Positions 51,906 to 64,000 of a stretch of DNA of 64,000 nt are shown here, piece after piece. Below the pieces are notes generated by a model. It was given only the letters and a program-made list of their open reading frames with translations, was not told where the DNA came from and made no database searches. Positions within the stretch are counted from its first letter, which is position 1; each line of letters begins with the position of its first letter. Made by a program: the position numbers and the translations under genes. Source of the stretch: Nemania diffusa (Eukaryota > Ascomycota > Sordariomycetes > Xylariales > Xylariaceae); NCBI GenBank assembly GCA_038501195.1, contig JBBPUQ010000004.1:1-64000 (forward strand), given 5' to 3'.

Positions 51906-54900
51906 TTACTGTTTTATAAAAAAGTTTTACATTTTTATTTTTATTTTTTTTTTTAAATATAAAGCTTAATTGTTTTTAAAATGCAATATTTTTTTATTAT
52001 TTAAATTTAAAACTAAAATATTAAACTTTTTTTAAATTTTAAAATTAAATATAATAAAATTTTTTTTATTTTAAATATAGTTTTGTTTTTTTTTTTTTAT
52101 AAATTTTTTATTTATAAAATTTTTAAACATTATATATAAACATTTTTAATAATATTTAAACTAAAAATTATATATATTTTATTTAATAATATTTAAAACA
52201 ATTTATATTATAATAAATTTTATATTAAAAATATTATTATTAAAAAAAATTTAGTTTTTATTAAAATTTATAATTTTTATATTTATATTTTAATATAAAA
52301 AAACTTATTAATAAATAATATTTATTATAATATAATAAAAATTGAAGTTTTAATTATATTATTTTATAATTATTTAAAAAAATATAAACAAAAATATTTA
52401 TTAATAATAGTTATTTTTAAAATAAATTAAAATAAGTTTAAATTTAAATAATAAAATATTAAAATTGTTTAATTTTTTAAAAAAAAGTTTGTAAAAAAGT
52501 TATATAAATAAATATTTAATATTATTTATATTAATATATAAAACAATATTAAACAAATTATAAAAATTTAATATATTTTTATATAGTTTTAATTTATTAT
52601 AATAAAACAATAAATATAAAATTTTTAATAGTTTTAAAAACTTTAAATAAAAATATTTTAATATATTATAAAAGTAATTTATTAATAATATTATTAAATA
52701 AAATAAAATAATATTATATTAAATAAAAATAATTATTTAATATATAATATTTTAAAAGTTTTTAGTTATATAAATTTTATTAATAACTAATAAATTAAAA
52801 CAGTACTATTTTAAAATAAAAATAATATTGATTTTTTTTTTTTTTTTTTAGTTTTATTTATTTTTTAAAACTTTTTTTTATTAAAATTTACTTTATTAAA
52901 CTTATTTTAAATTTAAGTTTAATAAAATTATTATTATTAAATAAATTAAATTTTTTTTGTTTTAATTAAATAAAATTTTTAATAAGCTATAAAGTTTTTA
53001 TAATATAATAATTAAAAAAAGTTTATATAAATATTATAATAACTATTTAATTAATTTAAAAGTAATTAATATAAATAAATTTAATAAAAATATTAAAAAT
53101 AAAATATTTATAAATATAAATAAAATATTTAATTTTTAAAAAAAATTGTTTATTTTATAATTTTTTTTATTAATAATTATTATTAATTTTTTTAAATTTT
53201 GTTAGTTTAAAATTTTACTTTTTTTTATATAATTATATTTAGTTTTGCTTTTTTTATATATAAAAAAAATTTCAAATATATTTTTAAAAAATTTTTATAA
53301 ATATTAAAAAGTTTAAATTATTATAAAAAATATAATAAAAACTAAATAAAAATAATATTTTAATAAACTTTTTATTTGTTTAATTTTTATTTTTAAAATA
53401 TAATAAGTTATTATTTTATTATAAATAATAGTTTTATTAGTTTTATATTTATTTATAAAAAAAATAAAATATAAAAATATTAATATTTTATTTAAAAGTT
53501 TTGTTATATTTACTAAAAAAAAAAAGTTAATAATAAGCTATAAAATTAAAAAATAAAATATATTTAAATAACTAAATATTTTATTTTTTAAATAAAATAA
53601 AACTATATTTATTAATAAATTAATAAAATTAATAAATAGCTTTATTATTTAAAACTATTTTTATATTTTTTTAATTAATTTTAAAATAATAAATAATATT
53701 ATAAATTAAAAATAACTTTTTTATAAAACTATTAATTATTAATTAATTAATAGTAATATATTTTTATTTTTAAGTTTTTTTTTTTTTAATTATTTTTATA
53801 ATTAAAGTAATATTATTATTACTAGTTTTATTTTTAAGCTTATTTTTTATAACTTTAAAAATTTATTAAATTATATTTTATTTAATTAAATTTTTTAGTT
53901 TATTTTTATTATTAATAAAAACAATCGTTTTAATTTTAAAACTTTTTTTATTTTATATTAATAATTTAAAATTGCTAATAATATTTTAGCTAGTTAAAAC
54001 TTTTATTTAATTATAAATATATTTATAATTTATAATATTTAAATATAATAATTTTTATAAATTTTTTATTATAAATAATAATAATATTTACTTTTAAATA
54101 ATAAATAATTAAAATAAAATCTTTTATTTTTTTAAAAAACTTTAAAATTTATAAAAATTAATAAAAATATTGTTCATTAATTTTTTTAAATAATTTATTA
54201 TATAATATTTTTTATAGCTTTTTTGTTTTATATATTATAATTTAATAGCTATATTTGTTTTAGTTATAAATTTAAAATTAGCTAATATATTTTTAGCTAT
54301 ATTATTAATAGTAAATTTATTAATGTTTATTTTAAAAATAATATATATAACTTTGTTAATAATAATAAAAAAAATAATAATATTTTTATTTATATATTAT
54401 TATTTATAATAAAAATTATTATTTAGTTTATATTAACAAAACTAGTAATAAGTTATTATAGTTAATATTTAATATTAATTTTTTATAATAAAGCTAAAAA
54501 TTATAAAATAACTATTATTATTATAAATATAAAAATAATTAAAAAATATAAAAAATAAATTTTTTATTGCTATTATTATTATATAATTAATAATAAATAA
54601 TAAATAATTTTTATTAATTAGTTTAATATATATATTAAAAAAGTTAAATATATTGTTTATTATTTATTAAATTATTATATTATAAATTTTATTATAATTT
54701 ATTAATAGCTATAGTTTATTATTTATAAAGTTTAAAAATATAATAACTTTAAATATTTTTATATTTATATAAATATTATAATAATTATAATATAATTTTA
54801 ATATAATTAATATTATAAAAAAATTAAAAATAAAAAACTATAACAATTAAAAAATAAAATATATAAAAAACTAAATATTTTATTTTTTAACTTTATATAA

Positions 54901-55429
54901 ATAAAATATATAAAAAAAAATTATATATTATATATATTAATAAAAAAATAAAATATATTTATATTTATAAAATAAAATTAATAAATAAAAAATCTATTTT
55001 ATAATTTATAACAAATTATATTATAAACTTTAATATTATATATTTATATATTTTTTATTTTATTATAGTTATAAATAATTTATATTTATATTATTTTTAT
55101 AATTAATAATATTTTAACTAATAAAACTTTAGCTTTATTATAAAAAAAATATTAAATTAATTAAAAATTATTTAAATAAATAATAAAAAACTTTTATATA
55201 TTTTTATTTTAAAAGAAGTTTTTTTTTTTATAAAAAATTAATAATAACTTAGTTATTTTATAAATATATTAATATATATATATAGCAAAAAATAAAATAT
55301 ATAATAAATAAAAACTTAAAAAATAAAATATTTAAAAAAACAAGCAAATATTTTTAATAAAAAAAATATAAAAAAAAAAAAATAAATATTTTTAAAAAAA
55401 AAAGTTATAAAAAATAAAAAAATAAAAAA

Positions 55430-55461
<32 letters not shown>

Positions 55462-55924
55462 TAAATAAATATAAAATATTTTATTTTTTAATTTTTTAAT
55501 TAAAGCTAAAAATATTTAAATATTAAAATAACTATATATTAAATATTTTATTTTTTAATAAATTATTTAAATAATAAAATAATTATATATTAAATATTTT
55601 GTTTTTAATATATATAATTAAATATAAAAAAATAAAAAATAATAATAAATAATAATTATTAATAATTAATTAAATATTAACTATTAATATTATAAATTTA
55701 TAATATATTTTAAAAAAATTTAACAATTTATTTAATTAAATATAAAAGCTATTATAATTAAAAATTTATATATATATAATAAATTTAATATATATAAATA
55801 AATAAATTTATAACTATTTATTATTTAATAATATATTAATTTATTTTTATAAATATATAATTATATTATTAAATAATAATTAATTTATATATTAAATATA
55901 TTATTTAATATTTAATTAAATAAA

Positions 55925-56322
55925 TAATAAAAAAGTAAAAAAAAACAAAAAATATAATATAATATTTAATATTTTTATTAAATATATAATTAAAAAATAA
56001 AAAAATATAAAAAATATAACATTAAATCTATTGTTTTTATTAAATATATAATTAAAAAATAAAAAAAAGCAAAAAATATAATATAATATTTAATATTTTT
56101 ATTAAATATATAATTAAAAAGTAAAAAAAAGCAGAAAATATAATATAATATTTAATGTTTTTATTAAATATATAATAAAAAAATAAAAAAACGTAAAAAA
56201 TATAATATAATATTTAATGTTTTAATTAAATATATATAGTTAATATAAAAAAAATAAAACAAAATTTTAATTAAATTAAATAAATATTTAAAGTTAACTT
56301 TAACTTATAACTTGTTATAATA
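55925..56322. repeat. 62 bp array and tail at the W-Y junction
   Basis: Five units with TTTTATTAAATATATAAT, then the variant TTTTAATTAAATATATATAG and the tail ending ACTTGTTATAATAT. Block Y follows directly. This is the intact form of the arrangement next to the telomere at 193-1,231. Confidence 0.82.
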
Positions 56323-58638
56323 TTTTTAATTAAAAAAAGCTAAAAACTATATATATATTAATTTATATAGCTAATTTTTTAAATAATAAAACAAAAAAAC
56401 TATATTAAATAAATTATTTATTAAATAAAAAAACAAATAATTTATAAACTATAAAGTTTTATATATATAATAAATTTATAACTTAGTTTATATTTTTACT
56501 ATTATATTTTAGCTACTTTAAAACTTTACTTTAGTTTATTTTACAATTACTTTTAAAAACTTTTTTATATAACTTTATATAGCTAGCACTAATAGCAATT
56601 TGTTATATAATAAAGCTTTTAATACTTAAATCAAATAACTTTGATATTTTAAACTTATATAAAAAATCTTAAATAACACCAATAGTAAATAACTATATAA
56701 TAGCAGTTATATATAAATAACTACAGCTATTAATAAATAATTACACCTAGTTATAAATAGCTAAACAAATATTAAAAATAAAAAAGCTTTTGTTTTTTAT
56801 TTTTATTAGCTATATAATAAAACCTTTAATACTTAAATCAAATAGCTTTAATATTTTAAACTTATATAAAAAATCTTAAATAATATAAATAATAAATAAT
56901 TATATAATAACAGCTAATAATAAATAATTATAACTAATAGTAAATCGTTATAGCTAATAACAAATAGCTATACAATAACAAATAATTATATAATAATACT
57001 TAGTTATAAAAAACTATATAAAAACAAATAGTTATATAATAATAAATAGCTATATAATAATAAATAGCTATATAATAGCACTTAATTATAACTAAATATA
57101 ATTATTAGTAAATAATTATAATTAATTATAATAGTTTTAAAATAATAATATATTAAAAATATAATATAACAATTAAATTATACTATTTATAAAAAAAAAC
57201 AAATAATAACTATATTTTTAAATATATAAACTTTAAAAACTATTTATAAAAAAAAACATATAATAGTTATATTTTTAAATATATAAACTTAAAAAACCAC
57301 TTATAAAAAAAAATAAACAATAACTACATTTTTAAATATATAAACTTCAAAAACCACTTATAAAAAAAAACACATAATAGTTACATTTTTAAATATATAA
57401 ACTTAAAAAACTACTTATAAAAAAAAACAAACAACTATTAAATTTAATATATTTATAAATAATTTTTTCAATAATTAATATAAAGCTTTAATATTACTGT
57501 TATATTAATTAAATATATATATAAAACATTTAGTTAATAAATTTTTTTTATATAACTAATTTCAATTATTATATTAACTACTTTAAATTATTATTTATAT
57601 AATTAAATAAACATATAAATAAACATTTTATAAATAATTTTTAAACTTTTATATTAATTTTAAAATATATATAATAATTTTAAAATATAAAACTTAAATT
57701 TAATAACAATAATTATATTTTTAAATATATAAACTTTAAAAATACAGTTTTTTTAAATTTATATAAAAAATTTTAAACAATATAAATATAAATAACTATA
57801 TAATAATATTTAGTTATAATTAAATATAATTGTTTATAAATAGCTATAACTAGTTATAATAGTTATAAAATAACAATATATTAAAAATATAATATAATAG
57901 TTAAATTATACTATTTATAAAAAAAAACAAACAACAATTATATTTTTAAATATATAAACTTCAAAAACTATTTATAAAAAAAAATATATAATAATTATAT
58001 TTTTAAATATATAAACTTAAAAAACTATTTATAAAAAAAAACATATAATAATTACATTTTTAAATATATAAACTTAAAAAACTATTTATAAAAAAAAACA
58101 AATAATAACTATATTTTTAAATATATAAATTTAAAAAACTATATATAAAAAAAAATAAACAATAATTACATTTTTAAATATATAATTTTATAAAAAAACT
58201 TATAAAAAAAAATATACAATAATTATATTTTTAAATATATAAACTTTAAAAATATAATTTTATTAATTATTTTATTAAAAATTATAAATAAATATATAGT
58301 TAATTAAGTTTAATAATTTAAAAAAAAACTTATAACTAATATAGTTATTTAAAATATTAAATATTTATATAAAAATTTATATTATTACTTAAATTAATTA
58401 TATATTTAATTATAATTAATTAAATAATTTAAAATAATAAATAAATTAATAAATAAATTTAATAAAATATAGCAATAAATATTTTATATTTTATTAATAA
58501 TTAATAAAAAAATTAAAAATAATATTAATATTAAACTATATAATTATTTTTATAGCTATTTAAAAACTTCATTTTAACTTTTTAAACTAACTTTGCTACT
58601 ACTTAGTAACTTTATTTTAATCCTTTAAGTTAACTTTG
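56323..58638. repeat. Subtelomeric block Y, copy 2, left part
   Basis: Aligns with 1,231 to about 3,376, with more units in the 57 bp arrays (57,175-57,430 and 57,910-58,260). It is more RIP-mutated than copy 1 over this part. It ends inside the 43 bp array, where the LTR element starts. No gene. Confidence 0.85.
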
Positions 58639-58917
58639 TGTTAAATTTAAACCCTGTGCCCTAAGGCGATATATAAGCCTAAGGATTACTTGTAAAATGC
58701 TCACTTATGCATTTATTTAGTTATATAAATAGTGGCTTAAAGTGGCTAGTGCAGTGGCTAAAATCGGCTATATAAAAGGAATCTATTAACTAAATGCTTT
58801 ATATATACACTTAAAAAAAAAAACAACAATATTAAAGCTTTACAACTATATTAAAGCTTTTTACTTACTATTGAAAAAATCGTTAAAGTAATACTATTAA
58901 AATTATTAAATTTAACA
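58639..58917 (+). repeat. Left LTR of the short element
   Basis: Starts TGTTAAATTTAAACCCTGTG and ends TTTAACA. It keeps GCCCTAAGGCG and AGTGGCTAGTGCAGTGGC but is more mutated in its last 100 bases. TATATAAGCC and CTATATAAAAGG could be promoter TATA boxes. Confidence 0.82.
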
Positions 58918-59339
58918 ATTAAAAGTTTTATTAATTTTTATATTCTACTGCAAATCTTATAAACTTGTTATATATGCTTTTAGAGATTTTTATACTTTGA
59001 TTTTTTACAATTTATTATTTATATTTATAAGCTTTAAACTGTAAAACTTTAAGATTTTGCGCTTTCGATTTTTTAACTATAGGCTATTAAGCTTATTTAT
59101 GTTTTTAAAGCTTACGTTTTCGAGTTTATATTTGTAAATTTTATGCTTTTGATTTTTTAACTGTAAGTTATTAAGTTTGTTATAATAACAACTTTTATTA
59201 CTACTTTCAACTTTTTCAACGACTTTTTTATATAAAAAAAGGAGTTTAAAACAGCAGTTTATAGCCGCGATTTATAAGTTTATATAAACTTTAATAAATA
59301 ATTTTTCTGACTTATTAAACTGAGTATTTTTTAAATAGC

Positions 59340-60240
59340 CGACTTTTTAATAAATGCAAACAAAAACTTTAATACAGTTACAATTTTTAAGCTTATTACT
59401 GCTAGTAAAGCTTTATATTTCTAAGCTATCCAAAGTTATAATCGAGCTTTTAAACGATATAACAAGCACTTTACCAAAGCTGCAGAGTTTTTTAAATAAA
59501 TGTATAAATTAGTTAAGTTTAACTACTAATTAACTTATATAAAAGCTAGCGATATAATCAATTAATAATATTTAAATTTAAAAAAGTTTAATGCTGCTTT
59601 ATAACTAGCTTTTAAATTTAAATATATAGCAGAATATAAAGCGTTTATTAATGCTATAGCAAAAAAGAAAAAAAAACGATAAAATTGTTTAAGCTAATTA
59701 TTGACTTAAATCGAGCTCTTTGATATATATACTACTTTTTTTAAAGTGCTACTTTTAGAAGCAACAATAGCGAAGCTATTGTAAATAACTTATTAACTTA
59801 TTAAACAATTGCTTCAAGCTTAAAGCTAAAAGCTGTTAATATAAATAATATAAAAGCTCTTTTTATAAAGCTTTTACAAAAGAGCAATCAAGAAGCTTTA
59901 AAAGGCTTCTACGTTTAAAAAACTGCAGATAAGCTTTCTGCTAGTTCTAAAAAAGCGTTCTTTTTTAGCAAAAATAAAAAAGTAGATTATATTAACAGGT
60001 TTTTTAAACACTTTAAAGCTAATATAGTTTCAAATAGTTTTAAAAAGAAAAAGCGATTTTAAATAACAATTACTTCATTAGTAATAGACGCGCTTACTAA
60101 CCTTTTTAACTTTTTCTTATTTAAAAAGATAGTACTTTAGCTATTTAAAGAAATAGTGTTTTCGCTACTTAAAAAAATGGCTTTTTAGCTATAAAAAACA
60201 ATAACAAGCTTTTTTTTCTGCATTAACAAGATTTATATAT
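59340..60240 (+). pseudogene. Decayed reading frame inside the short LTR element
   Basis: Plus-strand text is coding-like: from about 59,371 one frame reads KAAEFFK*MYKLVKFNY and continues to IAEYKAFINAIAKKKKKR near 59,625-59,680. The same frame gives IELFDIYTTFFKVLLLEATI (about 59,710-59,780). Further coding-like pieces such as VDYINRFFKHFKANI occur near 59,980-60,030, probably after a frameshift. Most stops are TAA or TAG at likely former CAA or CAG. It is rich in charged and aromatic residues. I do not recognise the protein. A gag-like role is possible by position, but no zinc knuckle is visible. Confidence 0.5.
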
Positions 60241-60869
60241 AAGTAGTTAAAACATTACAATCAAGATTATAAAAAAAAAAAAGCTTCTAAGCTAGCTTTT
60301 AAACATTTACTATATATATACTTATAACATTTTATTGCTAGTATTAAAATATAGTTAAAAGCTTTACTAATAAAAAAAAAAAAGCTTTTAAGCTAGCATT
60401 TAAGCACTTACATTTTCTGCAACTTATTACTAGTGTTAAATATAATAGAAAGCTTTGTTTAAAAAATCATAGAAATATTTATAAAAAAAGAAAAGCTTTT
60501 TTAAAGCTTATTAAATATTGCAGCAAAAATTGTAAAAAAAGAAAAGCTTTTTTAAAGCTTACTTATATAATAAATTTTTTTTAAACATATTAACTGCTAT
60601 TTGTATATTTACTTTATTTAACTTATAATTTAAAATAAAGATAACTTTATAAAAGCATACAAACTTTTTAAAAAAAAATAAATAAATTGTTTAAACAATT
60701 TATAACTTATTAAACAAAGCTTTTTAAGCTAACATAAGCAATTAAGCAACTTATAACCTAGCTATTTCTTTACAATTTTTTTAGTTATTTCAAATACGCT
60801 TTTATTTCAAGCTTCAAATTTAAGCTAATATAAAAAGTGCTACTAAAAGTAGCTCTTTTTAAAAAAGTA
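60241..60869. other. Non-coding 3' part of the short LTR element
   Basis: Contains related segments with AAGCTTYTAAGCTAGC at about 60,280-60,300 and 60,384-60,402, and AAAAGAAAAGCTTTTTTAAAG twice at about 60,487 and 60,538, a small inverted repeat (AAAGCTTTTTTAAAGCTT). No frame is seen. Confidence 0.5.
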
Positions 60870-61149
60870 TATTAAATTTAAACCCTGTGCCTTAAAGCGA
60901 TATATAAGCTTAAAAATCACTTGTAGAGTGCTTGCTTATATATTCACTTAGTTATATAAATAGTAGCTTAAAGTGGCTAGTGCAGTGGCTAAAATCGGCT
61001 ATATAAGAGAAATCTGTTAATTAAATGCCTCATATATACACTTAAAAAAAAAAAAAAACAATATTGAAGCTTTATAACTATATTAAAGCTTTCCGCTTAC
61101 TATTGAAGAGATCGCTAAAGCAATACTACCAAAATCACCAAATCTGACA
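60870..61149 (+). repeat. Right LTR of the short element
   Basis: Starts TATTAAATTTAAACCCTGTG (G-to-A at base 2) and ends AATCTGACA. The last third (CTTTCCGCTTAC, GAAGAGATCGCTAAAGC) is hardly mutated. The first half shows changes independent of the left LTR. Confidence 0.82.
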
Positions 61150-61380
61150 TTACTACCTAGTAACTTCACTTTAACCCCCTTAGCAAACCTCGCCGCTACT
61201 TAATAACCTCACCCTAACCCCTCTAGCAAACTTTACTTTAACTTTTCGCTCTACCGCACCGCTACCCCCTTTAGTTACCCACGCTTACCCCTTAGCCACA
61301 AAAATACAATAGCTCAAAAAGTTTATACCACTTTAGCACAACTTTATATTTAATAAAATCAAATAAAAAATAATATTTAA
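61150..61380. repeat. Block Y, copy 2, right part with a nearly unmutated 43 bp array
   Basis: Resumes the interrupted 43 bp unit (TTACTACCTAG), then gives a full unit from 61,161 and another from 61,204. Here the units keep ACCCCCTTAGC, CCTCGCCGC and CTACCGCACCGCTACCCCC, where Y copy 1 has T. From about 61,300 the DNA is AT-rich again. It ends with ATCAAATAAAAAATAAT at 61,380, the same end point as in copy 1. Confidence 0.85.
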
Positions 61381-62690
61381 TTAAAATTAACTATATAATT
61401 AATTAATAAAACAATTTTATTTTATATAAAATATTTATATTATTATTAAAAAATAAAATATTTATATAGTAAATAAAATAAAGTTAAAATAAATTATATA
61501 AAATATAAACTATTAAAAGATTTAATATTATTATTAATATAATTAATAAATTTATAAAATTTTAATATATATAAATTAAGTTTTATTATTATATAATAAA
61601 AAATAAAAAATAAAATAATAAAACTAATATATTATTTATTTTAATAAATATTATATAAAAAAAAAAAGCTAACTTAAAAAATTAATATAATTTTTAACTT
61701 TTTTTATATAATTAAATTTTATATTTTTTAATTAAAAAAAAAAAAAACTATAAATTAGCTATTAAATTATAAATAAATAATATTATTAATATATTTAAAC
61801 TTTTTTTTAAAAAGTTTAATATAATAAAAATTAATAAACTATTTATATAAAAAATATTTAAGTTTATAAAATATAACTTTAATAAATATTATAACATTTG
61901 AATTTTTAAATTAAAACTTATATAAAAAGTTAAAAATAAAACTATTTAATTATATAAAAAGTTTTAATTAATTATATAAAAATATAATAATTTAAAAAAA
62001 AATATTATATTTATATAATTATTAATAATTTAACAAATAAATTAATAATTAATTTTAACTTTTAAATTTATTTTAATTTAAAACTGTAATATAATATATA
62101 AACTATAAAATATTATATAAATATATATATAATTAATTAATAAATTTATATAAAAAGTTTATATATATTTATTTATTAAATTTAAAAGTAAATATTTTAA
62201 AAAAACTATATTATAAATTATATAACTACTATATAAATTAGCTAAATTAAACTTATATTAATTTAAAATATATTATAAATATTATTATTAAAAATTTAAA
62301 ATAACTGTTTTTTTATATAATTTTTATTTATTAGTTATTAATAATAGTTTTAAAAAATTTAATATTATTAAATTATAAATAAATAATATTTTTAATTTTA
62401 TAACTTTAAAGTTTTTAATTAAAAAAAAAACTAAGCTTTATATAATAAAATTTAAAATTAAATTTAAATAAATTTTAAACAAAAATAATTTAATTAAATT
62501 TAATAATATTTAAGTTATATTTATAAATAAATATATTATATTGATTTAAAAAAATTAAACTATATAATTAGTTAAAATTAATTTTTATATAAAAAACTTT
62601 ATATAACAATATATTTTTTAATATATTTAAAATATATATATATAATAAAAGCTTTTAAAAGTTTTAAATAAAAAAGCTTATATAAAAGTA
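61381..62690. other. AT-rich DNA without recognisable genes
   Basis: Differs from the DNA that follows Y copy 1. Only A/T runs and no frame. Nothing else seen. Confidence 0.6.
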
Positions 62691-62930
62691 ACGCATTTCT
62701 AAAGTAAGCTATACTAGTTAGCACTTGTAAAAAAAGTAACATTTGCATACACTTATAAATTAAATAAAGACCTACGAGGACTTATAAAGACTTACAAAGA
62801 CCCACGCACACACTTAAACCTTAGGTTTTAGAAATTGCTACAGGTTTTTTTTTCCATTTAATTTACATTTCACTTTCTATTACTACTTTACTTAACTACC
62901 TTTGATTGCACTTATTAATATAAATAATAT
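62691..62930. other. Less mutated islet with a 10 bp tandem repeat
   Basis: Base composition changes abruptly to ordinary sequence. Four adjoining 10 bp units of type AGACYTAYRA lie at 62,768-62,807 (AGACCTACGA, GGACTTATAA, AGACTTACAA, AGACCCACGC). CACACACTTAAACCTTAGG and a pyrimidine-rich stretch (TTTCACTTTCTATTACTACT) follow. It has no counterpart in the window. I cannot assign a function; it may be unique or ancient sequence that was never duplicated. Confidence 0.6.
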
Positions 62931-64000
62931 TTATTAATTAAAAACTTTATATAATTTATTTATTATTATTTAAATTGTCGACTTTTAAAAAACTAATATA
63001 ATTATTTTAAATAAACAAATTAAATAATAAATCAATAATTGTAACTATAAACTAATATTTATATTTTTTAATTTATATTATATAAAGCTTTTTATTTTTA
63101 TAAATAGTTTATTTATAAATAATATAAATATAATATTATAAATTAAATTTTTAATTATATTAGCTATAAAAATTTATATAAAAAATAATATTAACTTAAG
63201 ATTTAAAATTTTTAATAATATTATTTATTGAAATTTAAACAAATATAAACAAATAACTAAAAATATATTAACTAATAAACTATATAAAATAATTAACAAA
63301 TTTAATAGTACAATTGTTTTTTATATAACTTTTTAAAAAATTTTAAAAATGTTGAATATATTATAAGTTTTAGCGATTTTATATTCTGATTTAAAGTTGC
63401 TATATAACTATTTAATCAAACTTAATATAATATAAAAAAAACGATTTATAATTAATATTATATTGCTGCAAAAGTTATATAAAAAAAAAAAAATCTTTAA
63501 AATATGCTAAATTAACAAAAAAAATAACTTAATTAATATATTAATAAAAAAAATACTAAACTAAATATTAAAAACATTAGTTTTAATTAATAAATTATAT
63601 ATATAAATAAAAATATATATAAAAAAAAATTAAAAAATATATATATATAAAAAAAACTATAATTAAAAAAAAAATTTATAACTATTAAAATAGCAATATT
63701 AGTTATAATTAATATATATTTAAATATTTTTTATATAATTTATTATTTATTTATTAAATAATTAGTTATATTTTGTTATATATAATATTAATAAATTACT
63801 AATAAATTTATATAAACTTATATATATATAGTATATATATAAAAATTCTTTTTTAAATATAAAAACAATAATAATATTATATAATTATAATATTATATTT
63901 TACTTTAATTTTGTTATATATAATTGATTATATAAAAGTTAAATTAATAAAAACTTAAAAAACATTTTTTTAATATTTATATATTTATATATATATAAAG
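62931..64000. other. AT-rich DNA without recognisable genes
   Basis: Mostly A and T with many ATATATAT runs near the right edge. A few bases of ordinary composition occur around 63,350-63,480. No gene or repeat family is recognised. Confidence 0.6.

Larger units (their letters stand above)
43287..56322. repeat. 13.0 kb subtelomeric block W, copy 2
   Basis: Collinear with 7,946-21,188. Most differing bases are A or T here against G or C in copy 1. Reciprocal cases occur too: ancestral AGCT appears as AACT at 8,359-8,360 and AGTT at 43,699-43,700. Indels sit mainly in tandem arrays. No intact gene. Confidence 0.88.
58639..61149 (+). mobile_element. Short LTR element, probably non-autonomous
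   Basis: Two direct repeats of 279 and 280 bp with TG...CA ends flank 1.95 kb. The interior has a degenerate plus-strand reading frame but no motif of reverse transcriptase, integrase or protease, and it is far too short for a full pol. It could be a gag-only or other non-autonomous LTR element, or a deleted one. It splits a 43 bp repeat unit at base 32, and the unit resumes at base 33, so no target duplication is visible. Orientation is inferred from the reading frame and from an A-rich stretch (AAAAAAGTA) before the right LTR. Confidence 0.75.

Noticed and set aside
61212..61222. Interstitial telomere remnant (CCCTAACCCCT)
   Set aside because: It falls inside the 43 bp unit, where the neighbouring unit has CACTTTAACCCCC at the same place, so it is part of that unit and not a telomere relic.
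1..64000. Mitochondrial, plastid or apicomplexan AT-rich DNA
   Set aside because: TTAGGG telomere, transition-only divergence between repeats, and a RIP-mutated Ty3/gypsy element point to a filamentous ascomycete nucleus. No organelle genes or rRNA are seen.

Overview
This window is the left end of a chromosome from a filamentous ascomycete (Pezizomycotina type) with very strong repeat-induced point mutation (RIP). It opens with CCCTAA telomere repeats. Almost everything after that is extremely AT-rich, and wherever two copies of a sequence can be aligned they differ nearly always by C/T or G/A changes. I see no intact protein gene, tRNA or rRNA. The species cannot be named from this window.

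Layout. 1-192: telomere with variant units. 193-565: an array of about 62 bp units plus a fixed tail. 566-1,230: a segment absent from the related locus. 1,231-3,606: subtelomeric block Y (copy 1). 3,607-7,945: AT-rich DNA with a 31 bp array. 7,946-21,188: a 13.2 kb block W (copy 1). 21,189-24,958: three tandem units of 1.14-1.31 kb. 24,959-25,634 and 32,771-37,700: three tandem units of about 1.9 kb. The first of these is split by a complete 7.1 kb Ty3/gypsy retrotransposon (25,635-32,770, minus strand). 37,701-42,710: featureless AT-rich DNA. 42,711-43,195: another 62 bp array. 43,287-56,322: W copy 2. 56,323-58,638 and 61,150-61,380: Y copy 2, split by a 2.5 kb LTR element (58,639-61,149) with no recognisable polymerase. 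61,381-64,000: AT-rich DNA with one less mutated islet carrying a 10 bp repeat.

How it fits together. The telomere-adjacent order (62 bp array, tail, Y) is the same as the right end of W copy 2 followed by Y copy 2. The chromosome end therefore looks like a W-Y pair cut inside W and capped by telomere. The gypsy element is the only place where protein families can be named. Through the RIP stops, protease, reverse transcriptase, RNase H and integrase are readable on the minus strand in Ty3/gypsy order, with a 5 bp target duplication and a polypurine tract.

Most unusual signals. (1) A dispersed family of 40-50 bp hairpins in W whose arms share one 16-17 base sequence. (2) A lysine/alanine-rich fossil reading frame on the minus strand of both W copies, in which the alanine codons checked are all in phase. 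(3) Sharply bounded islets that escaped RIP. (4) An LTR element that interrupts a 43 bp repeat unit with no target duplication.
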